This document shows, piece after piece, positions 26,101-36,144 of a DNA stretch of 64,000 bases. Made by a program: the position numbers and the translations under genes. The notes under the pieces are model-generated. The model did no database searches. It was not told where the DNA came from and saw nothing but the letters and a program-made list of their open reading frames with translations. Origin of the DNA: Carposina sasakii (taxonomy: Eukaryota; Arthropoda; Insecta; Lepidoptera; Carposinidae). Where the stretch lies: the NCBI GenBank assembly GCA_014607495.2, contig CP053153.1, forward strand, positions 13,764,001-13,828,000. The letters run 5' to 3'. Numbering within the stretch: the first letter of the stretch is position 1; the number at the start of each line of letters is the position of its first letter.

Positions 26101-29100
26101 CGCCTGTGAGAATGCCCATAATTTCCTTAGTCAGCTCTTACGACATGCAAGGAAGGAGATGCAGCTGATGTATTCTAGTGAAGCCCCGCATCAGCACAGG
26201 AACACACACTTTTATTTATACTTATTCCGCAAAAAAAATCTATGAGTAAAAGGACCTTAATCGTCTATCCTTTTTCCAGAAAACGGACGCGTTTTCGTGT
26301 TCGGTGGTAACTCGTGGGGACAGCTGGGATTGGGGCACAAAGACGTGGTGACGCGCCCCAGCTGTGTCAAATGGCTGAAGCCGCATCGCGCCATGTTCGT
26401 GGCCTGCGGACGGGCACACACTGTCTTCGTCACCGGTATACATAACTACATAGATACATATAATCGCACCCATTATCCCTCAGAGATTGGGCACAAGTGT
26501 GCGCAGTCCAGCATACGTCCTAAGGTCTCATAATATTTATTTTTCCTCGGGATAACCTAATTTATTCTCGAGATAAAAAGTGGCCTAAGTAAGATACATC
26601 GATTATGCAGATTTTAAAGGTGTATCTATGTAAGCTATGTTACAAAACACATCTTCTTTACAAAGCCTATTAGTGTGAGCAAGGAGAGAGAGAAGAAAAG
26701 AGAGGACAAAGAGCAGATTTGTCGGTTAGGAGGAAAGTGCTAAGATGCAATGTAGGTACAAAAATACATCTGTGGGGAGGAGCACAGAGCCTAATTTTAT
26801 ATCATCAATCACCTCTCATGGAAGTGAAACTACGCTATCGTTATAGACAACAACGCGATCTACTCCGTGGGCTGCAACGATGAAGGGCAGCTGGGTACCG
26901 GCGACCTGGAGCACCACACCGTGCCGCAGTACGTGGAGCTGGAGGCCGAGGGGCCCATCCGCCAGGTCTCGGCCGGCAGCAACCATACTGCCTTACTCAC
27001 TGGTAAGGACTTACTCTTCACCTCTTTATATATACCTACACTTGCCGATGTTCGTAAAGTTCGTCCGCGTGGACTAGGTATAGAATGTAGGCTATGCCCG
27101 TCGCAACTACCTACCAGCTATAGCCATTAAGTTCACTACTGAACAGAGGGAAGAATAAAGTTGATGCTGTCCATGGAAAAGGTATAAAAGAGGAGGTGGT
27201 ACTATGAACTGAGTCGTGTGGCAATCGTGAGGCCATGACGTCATGATAGAGGCGGAGCTTCAGGGCCAATGTGTGTAACGCAGTAGCTGTGACCACACGC
27301 TTATGCAAGTAGTTTGGATAGTCACTACAAGGTGGTTTCTATGTAAATGGGCAGGGCTACGATGTTAGGATGCTCCCCTCGTCCGATACTTCACCACCGC
27401 TCAGCGGCACACTATTTTTGTATGAAAATATACTTAGCTGCTGCTCCTCTTTTATTTCTTCTCCATGCTGCTGTCTCAATCTTGATCAGTTTTAGAGAAA
27501 GACAGCATCCTTCGGGTAGACTATCTGACCGTTGGAAAAATCTCTATCTGCCATAGCTGTATCTATCATGATCAAAATCGGCCCTAAAAGTGGGCCCATT
27601 GAACGAACACTTCTTACCTACTGCCTTGTCTTCAGCCGAAGGTCGTGTATTCGTGTGCGGCTCCAACTCGGAGGGCCAGCTCGGGCTGGGCGAGGACCAG
27701 CGCTCCTGCGTCAAGTTTACAGAGCTCACCTTCATGGAGAAGATAGTGTTCGTCGAGTGCGGATACTATCATACAGTCTTCATTACATGTATGTAATAGA
27801 TGCTAACTAATCCAGCCTAGATAAAAGCTATGTACTCACTGATTTTATTAAAAACTAGTGGAATGTCGAAATTATCCGGGATAAAAAGTAGCCTATATGT
27901 TATGTGGGACCAATATATTCTTGAAAACTGCATCGAAATCGGTTCAGCCGTTTCTGAGATTAGCGTGCACAAACGCACAGACAAACCGACAAACAGACAA
28001 AAATTCCAAAAATCATCGTTTTGGGTTCTATTGCGTTGATAAAGGTCTTCTATATCTTCCATGTACAGACAGCGATCCGTTACATTTTATTATATGTATA
28101 GATTTTATCAGCCGTTGCATGCATGCAGGAATGCGAGAGGTTGTGAGTTCAAATCTCACTCGGGTGATTTTTTTTTTTCATTTTCTTATTAATATTTATA
28201 ATATACTTATTAGCAGTGATCCTGCATGTGACCACATAGCTCCTGGCTACGAATCTCGGTAGGAAATGATGAATATCGATGTTATTGTTCATAGATCTAC
28301 AATTTCTATGTATTACGCCGTTGCTCCCACGACACAAGACCTTAGATATCTTAGTGTGGATTATGTAAAGTTTGTGAATATTTACATACATTGACTTACA
28401 TACATACAGCAGTGTTTCCGATATGAGGTAGCCAGAACGGAGATCATAAAGGAGATCCGACAGCCATGTTTGGCATTGCTGGGTTGCTAGCTCATCGCCG
28501 GAGAGAATACCCGAGTTACTTAGCCGACTCTTACGACACGCACGGAAGATGCAACTGATGTATTAATATAAATTCGCTAGTGAATCTCCGGTTGAATATT
28601 TATTTAGGTGAACATGGAAAAGTTTGTGCCTACCTAATTATTATTTTCCAGCTAAAGGGGCAGTGTTCGTAACTGGCGACAACGAGAATCGAAAACTCGG
28701 CATTCAAAGCATGAACACAACCGTATTCGTACCTGAAGTGTTGCCATTGGATATCGCAATAAAGAGTGCGTGCTGCGGAGCTAATCACACGTTCCTACTG
28801 TCCATGGACGAGACCAAGATCCTCGCTTTTGGTTCCAACGAGAAAGGGCAGCTGGGCATGTCAAAAGATGTGGACAACGTGACAGCGCCAATCGAAATCG
28901 ATATGGAGAAGATGTTCGACGGGTTTCAGCTGAAACTGGTTGCATGTGGAGCCATGCATACCGCGTTTGTGACAGGTACGTCTTTCTCCTATATTTCCAT
29001 GATAGTTTTATACTCATATAGTTACAAATTAGTGGTATAATTACCAGATTTTTTATTAACCTTAGGTGCCCTTCCTATAAATATTACCCTTATGAACTAC

Positions 29101-30968
29101 ACTACTAAGCTCAAAATGTAAAGTTAAAGTTTTAACTGGTTTCAACCCTTAGAAACCCACGGATTTTTCCAAGCCGTGTTTATTATATTTTACAGCCACA
29201 TAAAGCACACTACAATTACCTGGTAGTGGACAAGGTTGTCACAATAACTCAGTATCACTTTACAACCCGTACGGGGTAATCGTGTTTAAAGGTGTACTTT
29301 ATTGTCGCAGATAACGGACTCCTCTACACCTGTGGCGAGTCGCGACACAATAAACTTTGCGTGGAAGAAATCGACGACGCCGACAATACAAATGAGGCTA
29401 TCCCCAATCAATACGCCCCAAAGCGGGTCACAGCTATGAATGGATACATCGTAGACAATGTGGCTTGCGGCGGGTGCCACACTTTACTGACGGCCACCAA
29501 AGGATCAAATGCAGACTTCACCAACAACGATTTCAGTGTCGTAAATCAGGAAAACAGACAAATAAGCCTTACGGAACTGCCTCCTCTACAAAAAGTGCCG
29601 ATGATGACGAAAACTGAAGAGACGGACAATATCGACGCAACAAATTCCAACATAAATGCCGACCCAAACACCAATAACGTCAATGGAAACATGAACGACG
29701 AAACTGGATCGATAGATTCATTAGAAGCCAATGTGAGCGGCTCTCACATCGTAAACATAAACGACCTTGAAAACGACTCTGCTAGCACGCACGACGTTCC
29801 CGATATAAATAAAGATGACTTTGAAGAATTAACTAACGCATTACAAGAAACTGGCAATGATTTGGTCAAAAATGTGCAAACAGCAGTTGATAATACTGAA
29901 AAAAATATGAACAGCTATCTTGAAGAGACTAAAAATAATATAAACTTATTAGCTGAAGATGCAAAAGAGAAAGTAAATGATGCAATAGAGCATGCTACTG
30001 ATAAAGCGAAGGAGCCAGCCCGAGTAGTAGAAGAAAGTATCCACAAGGCCCAATCTTTACTGCCTGATCCCCGAAGTGGTGTGAATAAAGTTCTAGGAAT
30101 CCCAGATAAAATGGTTGAAGTCGCAAACTCACCACCCCCAAAGTCGCCTATTGTTCAAAACTTGTTGCACATTTCAGACATTGCGCAAATGAGTCCAGTC
30201 CTAAGTAAACACAGCGATGATGGTCAAAAAAGTGAAGCTGGCCAATCAGAAAATGAGACAATTCCTTGCGGGTCTGACAAGTCGAGTCCTCATACAGGTA
30301 AAACCAAAACTCAGGCAGTTTTGCCAATAGTGCGAAGTGAAGATCACATAGATAGTGACGACATGGCCGGCAATGAGGAAAGTGAAGTGGTCGTAAATAA
30401 GCTCGAAGAAAAGGGTCGGTTTGCTCGAATGTTTGACTCTATACGTGATAAGGAGAACTCCTGCATGGGTAAAGGAAAAGTTATTGAAGACAAAGTTGTT
30501 GGTAAGTTAACTAACTTTTATTTTGGCCTGACGTAACATTGGCATATCTTTTCGCGAAGGACAGAGCCGATAACTGATAAATTTCCTAGCGACAGAATCT
30601 TTGGCTTTTTTGGGCTTGTTATAGATTGAACTTCTAATATTATCAAAGTAAGAGTTTGTGAGAATGGATGGGTGTTAGTCTATCACATAAACAATACCGA
30701 AAGGAATTTGATGAAACTTATCAGTAGGTATAATAACACAGAGAGTAAGACACGCAAACGAACACCTCCCAATTTTCCGTCACATTCTACACTTTTGTTA
30801 AACAGAAGACAGAAATACCTCTACACCTCTAAACAAACTGTTATTTTTATTACAGAAACCATTCACAAAGGCATAGACAACACAGAAGAAACCGTACACC
30901 GAGTAGAAGAGAGTGTGGAAACCGAAATCAGGAACCAGACAAACTCTCGAACGTGCACTATATTATAA
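20200..30968 (+). CDS. RPGR: RPGR-like RCC1-repeat protein with C-terminal CTIL prenylation box
   Basis: Eight exons: 20200-20218, 25653-25778, 26280-26435, 26847-27002, 27636-27788, 28652-28975, 29311-30501 and 30856-30968. They give 745 residues with every intron in phase 1. Residues ~7-370 form an RCC1 beta-propeller, with repeats such as [34 protein letters not shown] and [11 protein letters not shown]. The opening [18 protein letters not shown] closely follows vertebrate RPGR. About residues 370-745 are an acidic, Ser/Asn-rich tail with a helical Lys/Glu/Ala segment near 490-570. The protein ends in CTIL, a CaaX box also known from the constitutive vertebrate RPGR isoform. By family knowledge it acts at the ciliary transition zone; in an insect that would mean sensory cilia and sperm (inference). 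Exon 1 (MADDIP, then a split codon) is the least certain part. It has a good start context (caccATGG) and correct phase, but precedes a 5.4-kb intron with a weak donor (gtgatt). Confidence 0.9.
20620..21395. repeat. RPGR intron 1 repeat pieces
   Basis: About 20620-20760 starts 'ggactagccgccgtccgcga', the head of a dispersed lepidopteran repeat. About 21330-21395 is the inverted 'ggtgctctgcctacccc' repeat with a TATG tail, as at 10115 and 51340. No exon was found between them. Confidence 0.55.
21897..22111. mobile_element. MITE with ~40-bp terminal inverted repeats
   Basis: The left end 'gggtatgttaagcgaaaagc' continues into 'tatgtaaatagcccact'. The right end is its inverse, ending 'ttttcacttaacataccc'. 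The arms match over about 40 bp with few mismatches, and the element is about 215 bp with no coding potential. It lies in the long first intron of the RPGR-like gene. A degraded relative ('atagcccactataaaaaacc') is at about 13795, and 'gcttaacatacccc' at about 38120 may be another end. Confidence 0.8.
22112..24490. other. RPGR intron 1, nothing recognisable
   Basis: This 2.4-kb stretch of the first intron has no supported exon or repeat. It contains the short GC-rich stretch 'ccggtgaccggaccggc' near 22385 and scattered AT-rich tracts. A distal regulatory element could be present but nothing in the sequence shows it. Confidence 0.5.
24508..24650. mobile_element. Probable hAT-type MITE
   Basis: Left 'cagggccagatttagagg' followed by 'gggcaac' is mirrored at the right by 'gttgccccgagacctctaaa' and 'ttcggtactg'. 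The start CAGGGCC plus 'gatttag' resembles lepidopteran hAT ends. The unit is about 140 bp. I could not find a clean 8-bp target duplication, so the exact ends are uncertain. Confidence 0.5.
24797..25045 (+). repeat. tRNA-derived SINE with (TTTA)n tail
   Basis: A tRNA-like head with A box (ttggtagtggccc) and B box (gggttcgaatcccggtagg) is followed by a body containing 'gatgaatattgatgtttgtt' and 'agtacccacgacacaaggcc', then a tail 'atttatttatttatt'. A close copy lies on the plus strand at 42998-43243 next to the CHMP1 stop codon. A diverged copy is at about 28200-28385. Here it sits in RPGR intron 1. Confidence 0.85.
25125..25590. mobile_element. Non-autonomous element packed with GTTACT/AGTAAC motifs
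   Basis: Both ends of this ~460-bp stretch carry clustered copies of gttact or agtaac in either orientation, roughly ten in all (for example 'cgttactgagtaacgggtac' on the left and 'agtaacgagtaacgtaacg' on the right). The centre is AT-rich and lacks them. The ends 'gctgtaacaattcgttactg' and 'cgttacttttacacctct' are loosely inverted. I infer a DNA transposon with subterminal transposase-binding repeats. It ends just before RPGR exon 2. Confidence 0.55.
25990..26215 (+). repeat. Dispersed repeat copy in RPGR intron 2
   Basis: Contains 'cacgaaggatcactcacg', 'tcgcctgtgagaatgcccat' and 'gatgcagctgatgtattcta', matching the units at 4884 and 28395. It has no coding content. Confidence 0.6.
27160..27600. 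mobile_element. Interspersed element B (MITE-like) in RPGR intron
   Basis: This unit runs from 'gatgctgtccatggaaaagg' through 'aaaagaggaggtggtac', 'gccatgacgtcatga' and 'gctgctgctcctctttta' to 'gtagactatctgaccgttgg'. The same unit in reverse occupies 35150-35375 and continues at 36837-36885 after an insertion. End fragments occur at about 11280-11370 and 42690-42835. It fills most of the intron between exons 4 and 5 and has no coding potential. Confidence 0.6.
27840..28110 (+). repeat. Dispersed lepidopteran repeat
   Basis: Contains 'aattatccgggataaaaagt', 'atcggttcagccgtttctga' and 'atgtacagacagcgatccgt', ending 'attatatgtatagat'. An inverted copy spans 43985-44310. Several tails elsewhere (about 880-955, 39740-39840 and 44210-44310) share the 'tttatcccgg' and 'gtccacgcggacggagtc' blocks. 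It is located in RPGR intron 5. Confidence 0.65.
28125..28595 (+). repeat. Cluster of three retroposon pieces in RPGR intron 5
   Basis: About 28125-28200 is a 5'-truncated copy of the SINE at 4135, with the intact tail side 'ctcactcgggtgattttt'. About 28200-28385 is a diverged copy of the (TTTA)-tailed SINE. About 28395-28590 is the 'gaggtagccagaac' dispersed repeat. They are arranged head to tail in the same orientation as the gene, immediately before exon 6. Confidence 0.65.
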
Positions 30969-31009
30969 GCCTGTATAATATCTACTTTCAGTCTTCAAAT
31001 GTATTGTTA

Positions 31010-31024
31010 AATAAAGTTTTTATT
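31010..31024. terminator. Back-to-back poly(A) signals AATAAA-gtt-TTTATT
   Basis: AATAAA at 31010-31015 lies 42 bp after the RPGR stop. TTTATT at 31019-31024 reads AATAAA on the minus strand, where eIF4E is transcribed toward it. The plus-strand signal is very likely used. The minus-strand use is inference, since other TTTATT sequences (for example near 31070 and 31160) lie closer to eIF4E. Confidence 0.6.
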
Positions 31025-32291
31025 ATTATCATTATAATCACTGGTTCATTCTCCTAAGACAGGTGATACTAATTTATTAATACCGAGTGCTCACTTAACG
31101 CCACATTACAGGTATGCTGAGTTGAGCTAAATAATTTACAATTTTGAAGAGAACTTGAAGTTTAGGCGATTTATTGCAAATATTCATTCAAGTGTCATAA
31201 ATAGGCTGTTTAAGTGAGCTAAATAAAATTCACAAACTAGATTTAAGCGTAAACCAGAAGTCCAATGTTCATTCCTTTAAGGCCAATAATGGACAGAATC
31301 TGGAGTATAAGTTTTATGCTGGCTTTAAGTTAAATCAAGATATTAACAGAAGAAAGTTATCTTTCAGACAAGTTTTACCAAATTATTAAAAACCTACCAT
31401 TTGTAACAGAAATGTTATCAAAATATACAGTCATAAATACTCGTACTTCATAATTCCCATGGCAAAAAAAAAAAACAATAATAGACAAATGTATTTGTGC
31501 TTTTTTATAAAAGATCAAAATCATAGACTAACTGACACAAAAATACCAATAATTTTGAAATAATGCAAATACCTTATATCCTATGAATTATTTAGATTGT
31601 GTTTCGGTGTTAAAGCATTACAAGAACATTATACAGAATTATTCTGTTATGCAAAAATAGCTTATTGTTACATATAAAAGTTTAAACTATATAAATTTCT
31701 CTTCAGTGTGGCCAACGTCATGTAAACCATTACAATCTTACATCTATGTGACCATAACAACAAACATACCCAAGCACAGCTTCAGTATACTCAGACTTCA
31801 TTTTAATTCATAACAATCTACATTATGAACTAAGATGTTAATGAGAAAAGAAATAAACTCGAGCCTAAAATGAACTAATTCAGTTAAATAGAAACTTAGT
31901 ACAAATGCTACAACAGTTTGAGGGAAAACTATTTGATATAGGCTCAGTGTAAATATCAAAATACAACCTACCAAGTTGACCTAAATTTCATTGGTCTTAA
32001 GATAAATACTTTTTTCTTCAAGTTAAAATGGCAGGTTTATAATGTGTCATCTCCTTGGCTAGAATACTGTAGAAAAACCCAAAAGGGACTATTATAGCAA
32101 AAAAGGTGACAGACTTTTACAATTTATAGATCAAAATTGTGTTATGACAGACATTCACTATTTTCATACTAAAGTCTACTTAGATTGCCCATGTACATAG
32201 CACAGTTTCAATCCAAAAGACTGGAAGCCTGTATATCAACCAAATAATCACCCCACACTCCCATTGTTATGTTAAAATAATTAGTAACTCA
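31025..32291 (-). other. Probable eIF4E 3' UTR
   Basis: No coding sequence is seen between the RPGR poly(A) signal and the eIF4E stop. The stretch is AT-rich and relatively free of recognised repeats, which fits a long 3' UTR on the minus strand. Several TTTATT sites offer possible poly(A) signals. The true end is unknown. Confidence 0.5.
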
Positions 32292-34081
32292 CTACACTGT
32301 GTAAAGATTTTTAGTGGCTGAACTATGTTTAACCATGGTGTCTCGGTGCACTTGGAAGCCAATCTTGCCATGGATTCCGAGTTGATCCTTCAGTTTTCTC
32401 CCAATCTCAATGTTGGCATGCTGTTTGGTAGCGTCTGCAGTCCAGATTCCTGAAAACAAAGGTGTACACATCAGCTTCACTTCCTCAATATGATATGCCA
32501 ATAACAGCAATATACATAAATATGATGGAAAAAAGAGATAAATAAATAAGGAATAGAAGTGGAATTTCCTAATTTCATTTAAAGTATACCTACTTAAAAA
32601 GAATGCTAAAGGTCATATTGTATAATGGGCATTAGTCATAAATGCAATTAGCAATAAAGGAAGCAGATAGTTGTTTGCATGATAGATAATGTATTTTGAG
32701 TAATGAGGTGCTTAGGTAATTTCAAATTTTTACCATATTTAACAATTAGACTGTAATAATTAACAACATTTTATTGTATTTAGTACTAAATAAATTTTAG
32801 TTGACTTGATATTGTAGTTGTTAAATATGGAAAATTGTAGAAATTATCTGAGCACTTCAAAAAACATTATCATAACCTACATATTATAAAACAGTCACTT
32901 CCTGCTGTAGGTCTGTCCCCATGTATGGTTAGATCTTTTAAACTTAGCATCGGATGTTGATGCAGTTTGTTTTAAATAGATAGAGTGGTTCATGAGGAAG
33001 GTTTATATGTATAGTATCAGCATTGCACCCGTACAAAGCCAGGGCCAGTTGCTAGTCTATCATGTTAAGAATATAGGTCACTTACCAATTTTGTCTAGTT
33101 TTGGCCTAACATTTACAACAGCTCCACAAATTTCTTCAGGATTCTCAAAGCTTTCACCAATTAGGAGAAGAACCTGAAAGAAAAGTAACAAAGTAAAAAT
33201 TACCACTATACTGACTGAATTTATTTTTTTATTTAATATGGTTATGTCTTCTCTTGTATTAAAGAAATAAGCTAATATGAAGTCAAATATTCAGTATTAT
33301 AGGTACATACCACATCTAACCAGAACCGGTCAAGGTCCGAGTTACGTTGTTTCTTCTCCAGACTGATCAACCAGCGGCCCCCCATTTTGTTGGCATCATC
33401 TTCCCACATAGGCCGGATTCCTTGTTTAAAAACTGCATAGTCGTGTCCTTGACGCAGCTCAGAAGGTAGCTTAATGTGGTGGTAAAGCCTGCATAAATAA
33501 TAATATTTCATACATACAATAAACAACAGTTTATCATCACGAACTACACTAATTTTTATCTCAATTTATTACCTCCAGAAGTCCTCAACAGTATCAAATG
33601 TAGTCAGCTCAATCAGATTCTCTTCCCAAGTCTTGTTTCTGTCATTGTCATAGAACCAAAGACTCCAAGTGTTCTGCAGCGGATGCTTTATAAGGAATTC
33701 CGGCGGCACCTCAGCATTTGTAGTCGTTTTAGTATCAGTAGTTGCCACAGTAGATCCCTTGAATACACAAGTCATTTTAAACACTAAATCCTAACCTCTA
33801 ACTATAAATTATTGTAACTCGAGTATGAATCTAATGCTGATTATATAACGTAAAAAGCGTCCAAAAATTAGATAAATAATAGAATTTGCGGGGAAATACA
33901 CGAAAAAACAGGTGACAAGAAACAAAAGCTGAGTGAAAGTTAGTGTAGCCACATCACCAGCCGTTAGCGAAATAAAATAAAGATAACGTTAGATAATAAA
34001 ACTTTCGGGTAAATGAACATATTTACTCCCTTCTATTTTATTTCTACCCACCTCTACTTCTTCTGTACTATTGCCAGCCAT
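32292..34081 (-). CDS. eIF4E: Eukaryotic translation initiation factor 4E
   Basis: Five minus-strand exons: 34081-34052, 33757-33573, 33488-33311, 33173-33086 and 32449-32292. All phases match and give 212 residues, the usual insect length. The protein binds the mRNA 5' cap and recruits eIF4G. Conserved cap-binding and structural parts are visible: HPLQNTWSLWFYDND, GIRPMWEDDANKMGGRW (the Trp-Glu of the cap pocket), the LLLIGE helix and GIWTAD with the third cap tryptophan. The end SATKNLYTV is typical. I chose the start MAGNSTEEVE in a 30-bp coding exon because the acceptor before GSTVATTDTK is in phase. Exon 2 also has an in-frame upstream ATG (MTCVFK) that could start an alternative form. 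The acceptor there is an unusual 'ttcaag'. The gene is convergent with RPGR. Confidence 0.95.
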
Positions 34082-34725
34082 GTCACAAGAATTCTCTCTT
34101 GAACACAATTTTTCACCGAAAAGACAGATGCTATTTTGGTGTTGCCAGCCCTAAAAATATTTTTATTTCTATTTAAAAAACGCTCTTATTTTATTTTACA
34201 TCGCTCGTTATTTTATATCCAGCCATGAAAAAGTTTTTGCGAAAACCACTGCTTGAAAAAGTGAATAAAAGCTTTGGGTCGTTATTTATGAAAGATTCTA
34301 ATTATAGAATCTTGCAGATTAAGGTTTCAATCAAATGGAAAAGTTTTGTATTTGCAGAGTTTAAGAAATCATGGCATTTCGTCATAGCAGTACAGATGCA
34401 AGTCACATGCAAGCATAGCATGCAAGTGAGGACACAAGGCAAGTGTACTAAAAGTTGTGTATCGCTTACAACGCTGACATTACTTGTCATACTTTGTATG
34501 ACAACACAATCTCACTGCAACACACACATTGATGCTGCTCACACGCACAACTCGAATAAAAAATATAATGAATAAAATATTTTTAAATCTACTAAACTTA
34601 AGAAAAAGTCAAGTTGCCAATCTTACGCCGTCATCGCAGGTTCACTGCACGACACGATTTCATTGGCAATTACTGAAGTCTCTAACGAGTTTAAGAGATA
34701 ACGTAAACACTGTAAACAGTAAAAT
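34082..34725. other. Upstream region of eIF4E, no gene supported
   Basis: An open frame at 34225-34575 and its overlaps show no recognisable domain and no splice partners. The sequence next to 34082 should hold the eIF4E 5' UTR and promoter on the minus strand, but no TATA box or initiator is clear enough to call. Confidence 0.45.
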
Positions 34726-34744
34726 AAAAAATGTCTATGGAATA

Positions 34745-35139
34745 GATTCGGCGGGAAAAGCTAGAAAGAGCAGGTGCAATTTTCTTGGGAAAATCTAAAT
34801 TTATTTGTAAATGGCTTGCTTGTATCCGTAAAGTGATGTTTTCTGTTAGATAAGTTATATTTTGTTTACTTGTGATGTGAATCTAGTGATTGTGCATGGT
34901 TTTATATGCGGGTAATCTAAGTAAAACTTTAGTCGGAATACGATCTCTTCATGGGCTCATGTAAGTTGTTTCTGCAATTCTTTTAGACCTTTACTAATTT
35001 TACATCCATTCTTGAGGATTTTCCCGACGTTTCCATTCATCATCAATATCATCTATCATAAATTCAAAAATCATTTACTGAAGACAATGGCTGTATGGGC
35101 TTAGTTCCCCTTGCCTTTCCTTCGGGATAAACTATACAA
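34745..35139 (+). mobile_element. Retroposon family A with 15-18-bp target duplication
   Basis: The element starts 'gattcggcgggaaaagct', passes 'gtaaatggcttgcttg' and 'cgatctcttcatgggctc', and ends 'ccttgcctttccttcggg' plus an A-rich tail. It is flanked by the duplication 'aaaaatgtctatggaata' (34726-34743 and again at about 35140-35157). Other copies: 45517-45866, 46405-46690 (inverted), 48515-48565 (inverted, truncated) and 63492-63843. No reverse transcriptase and no clear tRNA promoter are visible, so it is a SINE or the 3' end of a LINE. Confidence 0.8.
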
Positions 35140-35476
35140 AAAAATGTCTATGGAATAATATGTCCATGGAGAAAATTAAAAGAGGAGCAGGGGCTAAGAA
35201 TATTTTCATACAAAATAGTGTGCAGCTGAGCGGGGTTGAAGAATGGGACGAGAGGAGCATGCTAACACTGTAGCCCTGCCCATTTACATTGAAAACCAAA
35301 GCAGCCAAACTCCTTGCATAAGCGAGTGGTTACAGCTTCATGTCCATGGCCTCACGATTGCTACACGACTCAGTTGACTTCCGCTAGGAGTAATTATGTT
35401 CTGTGGTTGACTTAGGGATGGTGCGTATTTACGCGACCTGGTTTTAAAACCAGATTTTTACTTGGAAGTACGTAAA

Positions 35477-35985
35477 CCAGGTACGGACCGAAATACGCGG
35501 AAGACTTTGCAGGTATTTGCCTTGCAAGTATCGTAGTGATAGTTTGAATCCAAAATTAAACCTTAGGCTATATCTATTAAGGTGTATAATCGCGCTATGT
35601 GAAAGAAAATACTTTCAAAGTAAAAAAGTATTTTTTGCCAGCGGGATTATATTATCACGCAGCCTTATTGAAATAAGGACTATTTTTCTATGAAATACTT
35701 TATTAGGCATCGGCGGCGCCCTGCAATACCTGCAACCAGGTACGGGCCGAAATACCTGGAAGACTGAAAGTATTTACGTTGCAAGTATCGTAGAGATAAA
35801 TTAAACCTTAGGCTATATCTATTAAGGTGTATAATCGCGCTAACTGAAAGAAAATACTTTCAAAGTAAAAAAGAATTTTTTTTTGCCAGCGGCATTATAA
35901 AACGCAGCCTTATTGAAATAAGGACTATTATCTCTGAAATACTTTAGTACCTAGGCATCGGCGCCCGGCAACCCGTGGAATACTT
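35477..35985 (+). repeat. Two tandem ~259-bp repeats
   Basis: Unit one starts at about 35477 and unit two at about 35736, each with 'ccaggtacgg', 'attaaaccttaggctatatc' and 'cagccttattgaaataagga'. They end near 'ggcatcggcgcc'. The copies differ at scattered positions and small indels. Confidence 0.8.
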
Positions 35986-36144
35986 GAAGGTATTTATTTA
36001 TTTTGTAGCACGATTATGTTCTTTATGTCTAAGAAAACTAGGATAATATTTCTATAAAAACCTTATTAACAACTTGGTACAAGTTGTTTGTTCACAGTAC
36101 ATACTTTGTACAGCGGACTCTAAATAGTATGAAGCACGACTATA

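Noticed and set aside
34225..34575. 116-codon open frame upstream of eIF4E
   Set aside because: No domain, no conserved-looking composition and no matching exons. It was probably open by chance.
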